Shown: positions 36,652 to 45,219 of the stretch, piece by piece
Layout of the letters: each line of letters opens with the position of its first letter
Position numbering within the stretch: the first letter of the stretch is position 1
Notes under the pieces: generated by a model
Database searches by the model: none
Told to the model about the DNA's origin: nothing
The model's input: the letters and a program-made list of their open reading frames with translations, nothing else
Source: Brevibacterium sp. UCMA 11754
GTDB taxonomy: Bacteria > Actinomycetota > Actinomycetes > Actinomycetales > Brevibacteriaceae
Assembly: GCF_021532275.1 (NCBI RefSeq)
Contig: NZ_JACBOT010000025.1
Coordinates: forward strand, 124,001 to 188,000
Direction of reading: 5' to 3'
Length of the DNA: 64,000 bases
Program-made: the position numbers and the translations under genes

Positions 36652-37875
36652 GTGGAAGCCACCGAGGTCATCAAGAGCGAAGTTCATAAGAGGATCAGAG
36701 ACCTCGATGTGGACCCTCGCGCCGATATGCAACGCTCACGAGAGGTCATTCGCACCGTCATCTCTGAGTACGACGAACGCAGCCTGGTCGCGGATCTTCC
36801 GCCCTTGGAAGACAAGGAAGCCACGTTTCGCTCCATCGACAACCAGCTTTCGGGCTTCGGTGCGCTGCAGGACTATTTCGATGATCCCCGGGTCGAAGAG
36901 ATCTGGGTCAACTCCCCCAGCGAAGTCTTCATCGCCATCGACGGGCTCCATCAGCTGACGACGACGAAACTGACCGCAGGTGAACTCGACGATCTCATCG
37001 AGAGAATGCTGCGCACCTCGGGTCGCAGGGTCGACTTATCACAGCCATTCGTCGATGCCATGCTTCCCGACGGCTCCCGACTCCATGTCGTCCTGCCCGA
37101 TATCACCCGTTCCTTTCCTGCGGTCAACATTCGCAAATTCATTCAGCGCCCGCGGAACCTCGCCGGCCTCGTCGCCCAGGGATCCCTGACCCCGGCGGCC
37201 GCCAGATTCCTTGATGCGGCAGTAGCCAGCGGTGCGAATATCTTAGTCTCCGGGGCAACTCAGGCTGGCAAGACCACCATGCTCAATGCTCTGGCCGGTT
37301 CCATTCCCGCCCGAGAGCGCATCATCTCCTGTGAAGAGGTCTTCGAACTCAACCTGCCCAGCCGCGACTGGGTTCCGATGCAGTGTCGCCAACCGTCTCT
37401 TGAGGGTACCGGCGAGGTCACCCTACGCTCTCTGGTCAAGGAGGCTCTGCGCATGCGACCGACCCGCATGATCGTCGGGGAGGTCCGTGAGGCCGAGAGC
37501 CTCGACCTGCTCGTGGCCTTGAATTCGGGGCTGCCCGGCATGGGAACGATCCACGCGAACTCTGCCCGCGCCGCGATCACGAAGATCTGCACTCTGCCGC
37601 TTCTGGCCGGGGCCAACATCTCCTCGTCTTTTGTCGTCCCCACCGTGGCGGTGAGCATCGACGTGGTCGTCCACCTGCGACGTGATGCGAATGGGACCCG
37701 TCTCGTCAGTGAGATCTGCGCCGTCCCCGGTGGCGTCGAAGGCGACGTCGTCGAACTCGACACGATCTTCCATTCGCCGCAGGGACAGCTGGTTCGCGGA
37801 CAGGGGTTCGGCCACCTCGGCGAACGGTTCTCCGCCATCGGCAAGGATCTCCATTCCATTCTGGAAGCCGCATGA
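36652..37875 (+). CDS. tadA: Tad/Flp pilus assembly ATPase (CpaF/TadA)
   Basis: A 407-aa secretion ATPase that powers Flp-type pilus assembly. Walker A is SGATQAGKTTML near residue 205, and the Walker B-type box is MIVGEVREAES near residue 275. Upstream sequences match CpaF (LSGFGALQDYFDDPRVEEIW). GTG 36652 follows AGGGG at proper spacing; the overlapping ATG 36650 is in another frame. The stop overlaps tadB (ATGA). No CpaE-like regulator gene precedes it. Confidence 0.93.
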   Translation: MEATEVIKSEVHKRIRDLDVDPRADMQRSREVIRTVISEYDERSLVADLPPLEDKEATFRSIDNQLSGFGALQDYFDDPRVEEIWVNSPSEVFIAIDGLHQLTTTKLTAGELDDLIERMLRTSGRRVDLSQPFVDAMLPDGSRLHVVLPDITRSFPAVNIRKFIQRPRNLAGLVAQGSLTPAAARFLDAAVASGANILVSGATQAGKTTMLNALAGSIPARERIISCEEVFELNLPSRDWVPMQCRQPSLEGTGEVTLRSLVKEALRMRPTRMIVGEVREAESLDLLVALNSGLPGMGTIHANSARAAITKICTLPLLAGANISSSFVVPTVAVSIDVVVHLRRDANGTRLVSEICAVPGGVEGDVVELDTIFHSPQGQLVRGQGFGHLGERFSAIGKDLHSILEAA

Positions 37876-38801
37876 GCTATTCCCAGTTCAGTCTTCTCAT
37901 CGGCGCGTGCTTCGGCGCCGGTCTCTTCCTGCTGTGGATGTCGCTGTGGCAGAGACAGTCGAAGAGACGGGTGCAGCGACGATGGGTACGCGAACTCGAC
38001 GATATGCTCACCGGGGCCGGCTTCCCACGGCTGCACCCGGGCCACATCATCCTCATCTCCGTGTCCGTCTTCATCGTCGTTGTCGTCGTCGCCACCGTCC
38101 TCACCGGCTCATGGGCCATCGCCTCGTGCTTCGGTCTCTTCGCCTCATGGTTGCCGCACAGACTGCTCCAACATCGTGCTCGGAGCAAACAGGTGATGCG
38201 CCGCGAACTGTGGCCCGAGACCCTCGACCATCTCAATTCCGGTGTGCGCGCCGGCCTGTCGCTGCCCGAGGCTCTGAGTTCGCTGGCCCACCGGGGGCCC
38301 GAACCCCTGCGACCGCTGTTCGAGGTCTTCGCCGAGGAATATCGAGCCAGCGGTTCATTCGCCATCGCACTCGAACGCTTCCGCCAGGTCAGCGCCGACC
38401 CTGTGGCGGACCGGATCGTCGTCGCGCTCAGCGTGACCAGGCAGGTCGGCGGAAGTGACCTCGGCACGATGCTGCGAGCACTCGCCCAATTCGTCCGCGA
38501 CGATGCACGCACCCGCAATGAACTCTCCGCCCGGCAGCAGTGGACCGTCAACGGTGCCCGTCTGGCGGTGGCCGCTCCCTGGGTGGTGCTCGCGTTCCTG
38601 TCGACCCGGCCAGAGACAGCGGCTGCCTACAACTCCCAGACCGGTCTGCTTCTCCTCGCCTCCGGATTCGTCGTCTCGCTGCTGGCATATCAGGCGATGA
38701 AGCGGATCGGCAGGCTCCCGCAAGAGCCCCGTGTCATCGAAGGATCGTCCCTGTCCTCCTCGTCGTTCCGCCGTTCGGCCGAGGGCAGTGAGGTGCTGTG
38801 A
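37872..38801 (+). CDS. tadB: Tad pilus inner-membrane protein (TadB, type II secretion F)
   Basis: A 309-aa T2SF-domain protein. Hydrophobic segments are at residues ~5-20, ~60-95 and two near the end (~230-280), with the cytoplasmic F domain between (ELWPETLDHLNSGVRAGLSL). It forms the platform through which pilin is pushed. It overlaps tadA by 4 bp at its start and tadC by 4 bp at its end, so the three are translated together. Confidence 0.9.
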   Translation: MSYSQFSLLIGACFGAGLFLLWMSLWQRQSKRRVQRRWVRELDDMLTGAGFPRLHPGHIILISVSVFIVVVVVATVLTGSWAIASCFGLFASWLPHRLLQHRARSKQVMRRELWPETLDHLNSGVRAGLSLPEALSSLAHRGPEPLRPLFEVFAEEYRASGSFAIALERFRQVSADPVADRIVVALSVTRQVGGSDLGTMLRALAQFVRDDARTRNELSARQQWTVNGARLAVAAPWVVLAFLSTRPETAAAYNSQTGLLLLASGFVVSLLAYQAMKRIGRLPQEPRVIEGSSLSSSSFRRSAEGSEVL

Positions 38802-39736
38802 GCGCGCTGACCGATCCGCTCACGATCCTTGCCCTCGGGGCTTTCAACGGGCTCGCACTCTGTGTCTTCGTCCTCTCCCTGCCGCCTCTGCGCCGACCAA
38901 CGCTGTCATCTCGCATCGCACCGTATCTGCGAGACCAGGAATCACTGGTCGACATCTACGCTCCGCCGACTCCCCGCAAGGAGGGGCTGCTGGGACTGCT
39001 CAAGTCCGCCACGTTCGGCGCCACCATGTGGGTGACATCCCGGATCACCACCGACGCAACATTGAACCTGCGGATCAACCGCCTCGGCGGGGGTGCGTCT
39101 CTGGAACGCTTCCGAATCAATCAGGTTCTGAGCATTCTGGCAGGAATGATCGCCGCCGGATGCGTGGCCGGACTGCTCTCGGCACAACGCGGCTTCTCCC
39201 CCGTTGTCACCGTCGTTCTCATCATCAGCGGGGGCATCGCCGGACACATCGCCAACGACTGGCGCCTGAGCCAAGCCATCGCCCGTCACGAGTCGCGTGT
39301 CCTCGCAGAGTTCCCCACCGTCGCCGAACTCCTTGCACTGTCCATCACCGCTGGTGAGGGAATCGTCGAAGCACTCGAACGAGTGTGCCGCACCTGTTCG
39401 GGAGACCTGATCGATGAGCTGCGCACAGCCCTGGCGACGACGAGAACCGGGACACCACTCGTCGATGCGCTCGACTCGATGGCCACCAGGATCGCCATCC
39501 CCGAGATCGTTCAGTTCGTCGACGGTCTGGCCGTGTCGATGACCCGCGGAACCCCGCTGGCGGAGGTCCTCCGTGCCCAAGCTGCCGATGTGCGGGAACA
39601 GTCACGCCGCCGTCTGCTCGAGCTGTCGGGAAAGAAGGAGATCGGAATGTTGGTGCCGGTCGTCGTATTTGTACTCCCGGTGACCGTCATCTTCGCTGTC
39701 TTTCCCTCACTCACCGTCCTCGACCTGAGCCCATGA
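38798..39736 (+). CDS. tadC: Tad pilus inner-membrane protein (TadC, type II secretion F)
   Basis: A 312-aa second T2SF-domain protein with hydrophobic segments at ~residues 8-30, ~100-150 and 275-300. The F-domain sequence ESRVLAEFPTVAELLALSIT is recognisable. It starts at GTG overlapping tadB. Its stop is followed by a short tandem repeat containing CCATGACCTGAG, which has no obvious function. Confidence 0.9.
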   Translation: MSALTDPLTILALGAFNGLALCVFVLSLPPLRRPTLSSRIAPYLRDQESLVDIYAPPTPRKEGLLGLLKSATFGATMWVTSRITTDATLNLRINRLGGGASLERFRINQVLSILAGMIAAGCVAGLLSAQRGFSPVVTVVLIISGGIAGHIANDWRLSQAIARHESRVLAEFPTVAELLALSITAGEGIVEALERVCRTCSGDLIDELRTALATTRTGTPLVDALDSMATRIAIPEIVQFVDGLAVSMTRGTPLAEVLRAQAADVREQSRRRLLELSGKKEIGMLVPVVVFVLPVTVIFAVFPSLTVLDLSP

Positions 39737-39845
39737 CCTGAGTCCATGACCTGAGCAGACGCGCTCTCAGCCCGGTCCCGTCACCGTCTGATCGCCTCAC
39801 CATCTGATCACCCCGCAAACCGATTGCACCGCAGAAGGAGACACC

Positions 39846-40079
39846 ATGTTCCACCACCTGATGAACCGATTCGCTGTGTTCGTCGTCGGCCTCTCAACTG
39901 ATGACCCAGCCCGCCGAGGTGAGCGCCGAGGCGACCGACCCGACCGCGGTGACGTTCCCGGCTGGGTCCTCATCACGCTGATGACGGCAGGTTTGGTCGT
40001 CGCCTTGTGGGCATTGGCCGGCGAAGCCTTCACCTCGATGTTCCAGGACGCGATGAACAAGGTCAGGGGCGCCGGGTGA
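39846..40079 (+). CDS. Flp-pilin-like small protein (DUF4244-like)
   Basis: A 77-aa protein with a polar N-terminal part and one hydrophobic helix (GWVLITLMTAGLVVALWALA). In Tad loci of actinobacteria this position is held by the small pilin-like DUF4244 protein; I base the call on place, size and the single helix. AGAAGGAG precedes the ATG. The stop overlaps the next start (GTGA). Confidence 0.7.
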   Translation: MFHHLMNRFAVFVVGLSTDDPARRGERRGDRPDRGDVPGWVLITLMTAGLVVALWALAGEAFTSMFQDAMNKVRGAG

Positions 40080-40480
40080 GTCACCAGGAGCGCGAAGCTC
40101 GGGCTGATTCCGGTTCCGCGATCGCCGAGTTCGCCCTCATCGGTTCGCTCCTGGCCCTTGTGCTGGCCGGGACCCTGCAGATCGGTCTGGTCATCCACGT
40201 CCGCAACACCGTCATCGATTCGGCCATCGCCGGTGCCCGCCAAGCCAGCCTCGCTGATCAGTCAATGGCAGACGGCAAACGCCTGGCTTCCGAGCTCATC
40301 ACCGTGTCCGTGGGCGAGCGCTACGCTCAGTCGATCACCGTCACAACGGTGAAGCGCGGGGAGGTCGACGTCGTCGAGGTCCGAGTGGCGACGCCGTTGC
40401 CCGTCCTCGGCCTGTGGGGCCCCGCCGAGGTGTGGGATCTGAGCGGACGGTCCATCGCTGAGGACGTCGACAGTGACTGA
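40076..40480 (+). CDS. TadE-family pilus assembly protein
   Basis: A 134-aa minor-pilin-like protein. The TadE signature, polar residues then SGSAIAEFALIGSLLALVLA near residue 14, places a conserved Glu before the membrane helix, as in pseudopilins. The remaining part is extracytoplasmic. GTG 40076 overlaps the preceding stop, and the 3' end overlaps the next gene by 8 bp. A longer upstream frame starting near 40007 overlaps the pilin-like gene and was rejected. Confidence 0.82.
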   Translation: MSHQEREARADSGSAIAEFALIGSLLALVLAGTLQIGLVIHVRNTVIDSAIAGARQASLADQSMADGKRLASELITVSVGERYAQSITVTTVKRGEVDVVEVRVATPLPVLGLWGPAEVWDLSGRSIAEDVDSD

Positions 40481-40919
40481 GACTGACGAGCAGATGCCGG
40501 AGGAGCACCCCGATGCGGGAACCGCCGTCATCGAATTCATCTTCGCCTCGATCGTGCTGCTCATCCCCGTCGTCTATCTCATGCTCGCGATCTCCCAGCT
40601 ACAGGCCGCCAGCTATGCCACCACGTCGACGGCGATCTCGGCCTCCCGGATCGCCGCCCGCGATGCCGACCCCTCCGAACGCAGGGCCCACCAGGTTGCC
40701 GACATGCATTTCACCGATTTCGGACTCACCGGTGTCCCCATCACCATCGACTACTCATGCTCTGGACCCTGTGGACAGGCAGGTTCCCTCATCACCGCAC
40801 GGGTCGAGACGAAGGTGTCTCTGCCCGGGTTCCCGCTCATCTTCGGCACCAATCATTCCCCGCACATCACTCTTCGTGCCACTCACACGGATGTCGTCGC
40901 CACCGCGGGTGAGGCCTGA
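40473..40919 (+). CDS. Second TadE-family pilus assembly protein
   Basis: A 148-aa protein, again TadE-like: DAGTAVIEFIFASIVLLIPVV with Glu before the helix, then an extracellular domain containing a CSGPC pair (YSCSGPCGQAG). GTG 40473 overlaps the preceding gene. It probably forms part of the pilus tip or the assembly complex, as TadE/TadF do. Confidence 0.82.
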   Translation: MTETDEQMPEEHPDAGTAVIEFIFASIVLLIPVVYLMLAISQLQAASYATTSTAISASRIAARDADPSERRAHQVADMHFTDFGLTGVPITIDYSCSGPCGQAGSLITARVETKVSLPGFPLIFGTNHSPHITLRATHTDVVATAGEA

Positions 40920-40920
40920 G

Positions 40921-41361
40921 ATGGCGCAAAAGCAGCACCGGGGCCACGCCGATGAAGGGTCGATCACTCCATTGGCGATCGGCTTCGTCGTCATCGCCCT
41001 GCTGCTGGCCTTCCTCATCGCAGCGCTGACGGATCTCCACATGACCAGACGGGAATTGCAGAGCGTGGCGGATTCTGCGGCGCTGGCCGCCTCCGACTCG
41101 TTCGAACCGGCTCCCGGCAGTGAGCCCGGCCTCGTGTTCTCACCCCCTGCGGCGAAACGGGCCGCCAGTCGCTATGTCGCCGCGGTGCCGACCCCGCAGG
41201 GGCTGCACAATGTGGAGCTCAGCGCCGATGCGGACGGGCAGCATTCGGTCGTGATCCGTCTGCATGCCGACTACACGCCCGCGCTGCTGTCACGTTTCGT
41301 CCCCGACCTCATCGAGCTGCAGGCCACCGCATACGCTCGTGGTTCGCTGCGCATTTCGTGA
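40921..41361 (+). CDS. TadG-like protein (Rv3654c type)
   Basis: A 146-aa protein with an N-terminal DEGSITPLAIGFVVIALLLA helix, followed by HMTRRELQSVADSAALAASD, the marker of TadG/TadE-like proteins of the 'helicase/secretion neighborhood' type. It starts 1 nt after the preceding stop and is the last Tad gene. The Arg/Asp-rich signature after the helix matches putative flp-pilus-assembly family members; the exact role is not known. Confidence 0.78.
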   Translation: MAQKQHRGHADEGSITPLAIGFVVIALLLAFLIAALTDLHMTRRELQSVADSAALAASDSFEPAPGSEPGLVFSPPAAKRAASRYVAAVPTPQGLHNVELSADADGQHSVVIRLHADYTPALLSRFVPDLIELQATAYARGSLRIS

Positions 41362-41426
41362 GGCTCCAATCCAACGACTCCGACGTGTTCTCCTGTTGAT
41401 GTCTCCCCCACTTCTGCTCGAATAGC

Positions 41427-41455
41427 CTGTGGACACAGGCTTCTTGTCCACAGGG
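41427..41455. promoter_or_regulatory. Inverted DnaA-box-like pair before the FtsK-like gene
   Basis: CCTGTGGACA (41427-41436) and TGTCCACAGG (41446-41455) form a perfect 10-bp inverted repeat with a 9-nt loop. The right arm lies within TTGTCCACA (41445-41453), the actinobacterial DnaA box. A second overlapping palindrome (AGCCTGTG-GA-CACAGGCT) shares the left arm. It may end the Tad transcript or act as an operator. Confidence 0.5.
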
Positions 41456-41503
41456 GCGTGAGAACTCCTTGCCCGGTGCGGCACAGCTCGTGATCCTGAG
41501 AGC

Positions 41504-44500
41504 ATGAACACGCTCGGCCTCATTCATCGCATCGACGCAAACGCGAACATTCGCACCGATGTGATCGAGGCAGACTCTGAGCTGCCAGTCCTTGAGGTAT
41601 TTCGCACCGTCTTCGGTCCTGTCCTGACCTCGGCCGACCTCGTCGCAGGCAACCGACTGCCGAGGGACTCCGGAACACGAGAGAACCCGGAGACCATGGT
41701 GAGATCCATGGCTTGGGGGCGGTGGCAGTCGCTGAACCCTGTCACAGTTCTCGGAGTGTTCCCTCTCTGTCGCGGATCCGGATCTGCTTCCGTCTCAGTG
41801 CTCGCGGGGCCCGATTCGGGGTTCACGATCGGCATCGACCCCCGCTCCCCTCTGCTCAGCCGCATCAGCCATCCCGACTGTCTGACCATCGTCGACCCCT
41901 GCATGTCCCGCCAGCCGGCGCGACTGGAGCTGGGTCCTGCCAGAGAGCAGCCGTTCTCGTCGTTGGGCACCACGATCTTCGCACCAACCTCCCCTGCCAG
42001 AACCCAGGCCAGTGAAGCCCGCTCACGACCTCCCCTTCCTCGAGCCTCCACCAGCACCGGGCGCGAGCCCACACACGTGGCGCCCGCGGCCATCGACGAC
42101 CCTCGCCCCGCGAAACCTCCCCAATGGTGGGCGTTCCTCATCCCCATCGCCATCGGCGGAGTACTCGCGCTCGTCACCGAAATGTGGTGGTTCCTCCTCT
42201 TCAGCGTCTCCGCACCCATCTCCGGATACGTCGCCTATGTCATGGAGAAACGTCGGTACGTCCGCGATTGCGCCCGATGTGTCATCGACCGACGAGCAGC
42301 GGTCGAGACAGCACGGCAGAGGTTGGACACTGTGGTCGCCGAACACAGACTCTGGCTGCAGACCAGTTCGGGTCTGTGCCTCGGCTTCGGATCTGCTCGC
42401 AGCCCCATCACGATTGCCGATGAACTCCGCGAGGGCACCAACCATTTCGATGGAGCGGTCATCATCGACGATGTGCCGCTTCGCATCGACCCGCGCACAA
42501 CCTCGGTGACTGTCACAGGCGATCACGAACAGCTGCGTCGCATGGCCCTGTCCTGGTTGGCCGACTCCAGCTACGACTGGCGCCCCTCTCCTGAACTGCT
42601 ACGACTGCCGGAACTGCAGGGAAGCCGCTTCGACCACAATGACCAAAGCGAGTCGACGATCGGCGTGCGGTTATCCGACCAGAATCCGACGACGCTGCAG
42701 CTGCACGCACCTGCGCCCACCGCATCGATCTCGCTGTCCCTGGGCAGTCTGGCCCAGGCACGCACCGACGACTCATCGGCAGCAGACGGCCCAGTGCCGG
42801 GCAGAACGCTCATCGCCGCACTCATGCCACCCGGCCGGTACCTCACCCTCGACCAACGGCAGGTGAGCAGAACCGGGGCCGAGAGGCTGCCGAACCACGG
42901 CCTCGGCGACCTCTACGATGACGGGCGACAAGCCATTCGCCACCGCTGGGCACGAACTCCTCCCGGGCCGGTGACGATCGGACGCGGAGACGACGGGGAC
43001 GTCACCCTCGACCTCTTCAACGACGGTCCCCACGCCCTCGTGGCGGGCACGACCGGCAGCGGGAAATCCATTCTGCTCCAGACCTGGCTGCTTGCAATGG
43101 CCCTGGAACACCCACCTCGGCGGCTGACGTTCGTCCTCATCGATTTCAAGGGTGGGGCGACATTTGCCCCGTTGGAGGATCTGCCGCACACGGACAGCGT
43201 CCTCGATGATTTCGATTCGGCAGCGGCCTTCCGCGCATTGGTCTCCGTCCGGGCCGAGATCACCCGACGCGAACGGCTCTTGGCCGATCACGGATGCTCC
43301 GATGTCCTCGAACTCTACGATCCCCCGCCGAGGCTGGTTGTCGTCATCGACGAATTCCACGCACTCATGGCGACCCATCCGAAGGCAGCTGATCTGCTGG
43401 AGCACCTGACAGCGCTGGGCCGGTCCTTGGGAGTGCATCTGATCCTCGCCACGCAGCGCCCGCTCGGCGTCGTCACCGGACAGATGAAAGCCAATATCAA
43501 CATCAGGGTGTGCCTGCGCGTGCGCGAGGACGCCGATTCCTTCGACGTCATCGGAGTCAACGATGCCGCACATCTGCCGCCGGACAGACCGGGAGCGGCG
43601 TGCCTCGACTCGGGTTCGTCGGTCGTCGAGTTCCGGGTCGCGGTCCCCACCTCCACTTCTGCCTCCGCCGAGGTGCGTCATCGGCCTCGTCTCCGACCGT
43701 GGGAGCCCGGCCGAGGTCTTCCCACCCAACACAGCGTCAACGGAATCCGTGTCGGCAATCTCCAACAGGCCCATCGTGAGGCCGGCGACCGATCGCAGCT
43801 CTCGCCTCATCAACTTCGTCCTGTGGTTCTCCCACCACTGCCCGATCCTGAGAATGTCCCTGTGCTGCTCTCATCGTGGGCTGGTGAGGGTGGCTCAGAA
43901 GAGAATGTTCCGGGGGTGATGGGCACGACGGTGACCGGGATCGTGGACATTCCTAGCCACCAGAAGCAGAGCACCTGGTCATATTCTCCTGCTGTCGATG
44001 GCTCGACCATCATCGTCGGCACCGATCCTGATGTCATCACGTCAGTCATGCGACAAATGGCGTCCAGTGCCGCTGCGACTCACCGCATCGTGGCGCTGGG
44101 ACGCATTGCAGCGTCTATGGGTTGGGCCGAAGTCACCTGCGGAATGGACACCGGATGGCGGTTCCACACGATCCTCGACCATCTGCACCGTACTCCTGCA
44201 GGAGGAGACGGTCCCACCGGCGCAGACCTGCCGGCCACGATCATTGTCTGCAGCAACTGGAATGAGTTCATCGACTCCATGGACCACCAGATGGCCGCCG
44301 AGACGGAACGGCTGCTCAAACACGGATCTGGGTTGGGGTTGACGTTCCTGTTGGCCGGATGCCGTACGTCTACGAGCACAAGCGCGGCCTTCACATCACA
44401 GGTGATCTTCCCGCCCGGTGCAGGAGGTGATGGACTCAGCGTCGGACTGTCTCGGCAGCGGTTCGTCGGAACATGGCCCGAATACAGGGCAGTGCTCGTC

Positions 44501-45196
44501 GGCCCCAGTGCGCAGGAAGCCAGCGGTGACGGCGCCGATGTGCAGCTGGTGCCGCACCGGCAGAATATCGCCCGGGCGGACGACGCCGATGACGGGCGCG
44601 AAAGCTTCGGACCACGCTGGCGCGGACTCACGGCGGCACCAGGACACGTGGCGGCACCGGGACTCACGGAGGCGCCGGGACACGTGGCCGCGCGACTGGA
44701 TCCGGCGAGCACGGGGATCCCGCTGGGAGTCGACCCCTTCGGGACGCTCGTCGTGTGGAATCCGGTCCGTGACGGAGAGGTTCTCAGTGTCAGAGGATCA
44801 CCGCAGTCTGGCAAGAGTGCGACCGCAGACATGCTGCAGCAGACATGCTCCGCTGCAGCAACAGCCAGCAGTCAGGCGCTCACGGTCCATGACGACGCGC
44901 ATCTGGAGACGAAACCGGACGCCTTCGATCTCCTCGACGGTGGCCTGCATGTCGTGACGATGCCGGTGCGCTTCGCTCCCGGCTACGGTTCCCCTCTGGC
45001 TAAGGTGCAGGGCCTGGGGCCGATGCTGATCCTCGGGGCCCACAGTAGGCAGGACCTCAGCAATCTGGGTCTGCTCAGGCTGCCGCCACTCGACGGGGAT
45101 CCGGGGACAGCGTGGCTCGTCACCGAGCAGCGAACTCAGGCAGTGAGGCTCTTCTCAGCGGAGAGAACCGCTGATCTCACGGTGGAGTTCGCCTGA
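41504..45196 (+). CDS. EccC/FtsK/SpoIIIE-like membrane ATPase
   Basis: A 1230-aa protein, the largest in the window. Two transmembrane helices lie at ~residues 208-245 (AFLIPIAIGGVLALVTEMWW), then a first FtsK/SpoIIIE ATPase domain with Walker A GTTGSGKS near 515 and Walker B VVVIDEFHAL near 610, and a second degenerate ATPase-like domain with VRGSPQSGKSAT near 1095. The N-terminal ~200 residues have FHA-like length but no confident domain. Between the ATPase parts a 12-aa tandem repeat (LTAAPGHVAAPG) occurs near residue 1040. This is the EccC plan of type VII secretion, but no WXG100 or EccD gene is nearby. Hence the substrate is unknown. Confidence 0.8.
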   Translation: MNTLGLIHRIDANANIRTDVIEADSELPVLEVFRTVFGPVLTSADLVAGNRLPRDSGTRENPETMVRSMAWGRWQSLNPVTVLGVFPLCRGSGSASVSVLAGPDSGFTIGIDPRSPLLSRISHPDCLTIVDPCMSRQPARLELGPAREQPFSSLGTTIFAPTSPARTQASEARSRPPLPRASTSTGREPTHVAPAAIDDPRPAKPPQWWAFLIPIAIGGVLALVTEMWWFLLFSVSAPISGYVAYVMEKRRYVRDCARCVIDRRAAVETARQRLDTVVAEHRLWLQTSSGLCLGFGSARSPITIADELREGTNHFDGAVIIDDVPLRIDPRTTSVTVTGDHEQLRRMALSWLADSSYDWRPSPELLRLPELQGSRFDHNDQSESTIGVRLSDQNPTTLQLHAPAPTASISLSLGSLAQARTDDSSAADGPVPGRTLIAALMPPGRYLTLDQRQVSRTGAERLPNHGLGDLYDDGRQAIRHRWARTPPGPVTIGRGDDGDVTLDLFNDGPHALVAGTTGSGKSILLQTWLLAMALEHPPRRLTFVLIDFKGGATFAPLEDLPHTDSVLDDFDSAAAFRALVSVRAEITRRERLLADHGCSDVLELYDPPPRLVVVIDEFHALMATHPKAADLLEHLTALGRSLGVHLILATQRPLGVVTGQMKANINIRVCLRVREDADSFDVIGVNDAAHLPPDRPGAACLDSGSSVVEFRVAVPTSTSASAEVRHRPRLRPWEPGRGLPTQHSVNGIRVGNLQQAHREAGDRSQLSPHQLRPVVLPPLPDPENVPVLLSSWAGEGGSEENVPGVMGTTVTGIVDIPSHQKQSTWSYSPAVDGSTIIVGTDPDVITSVMRQMASSAAATHRIVALGRIAASMGWAEVTCGMDTGWRFHTILDHLHRTPAGGDGPTGADLPATIIVCSNWNEFIDSMDHQMAAETERLLKHGSGLGLTFLLAGCRTSTSTSAAFTSQVIFPPGAGGDGLSVGLSRQRFVGTWPEYRAVLVGPSAQEASGDGADVQLVPHRQNIARADDADDGRESFGPRWRGLTAAPGHVAAPGLTEAPGHVAARLDPASTGIPLGVDPFGTLVVWNPVRDGEVLSVRGSPQSGKSATADMLQQTCSAAATASSQALTVHDDAHLETKPDAFDLLDGGLHVVTMPVRFAPGYGSPLAKVQGLGPMLILGAHSRQDLSNLGLLRLPPLDGDPGTAWLVTEQRTQAVRLFSAERTADLTVEFA
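44624..44694 (+). repeat. 36-bp tandem repeat in the FtsK-like gene
   Basis: Two units beginning GGACTCACGG at 44624 and 44660, keeping frame (12 codons). They translate to LTAAPGHVAAPG and LTEAPGHVAARL. This lies between the ATPase domains and probably encodes a flexible linker. Confidence 0.7.
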
Positions 45197-45219
45197 CCGA
45201 TCGCGATTCGAGCTGACGG

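Noticed and set aside
41504..45196. Chromosome-partitioning FtsK
   Set aside because: The two ATPase parts, only two central helices and no gamma winged-helix domain at the end fit EccC/SpoIIIE-like proteins better than FtsK itself.
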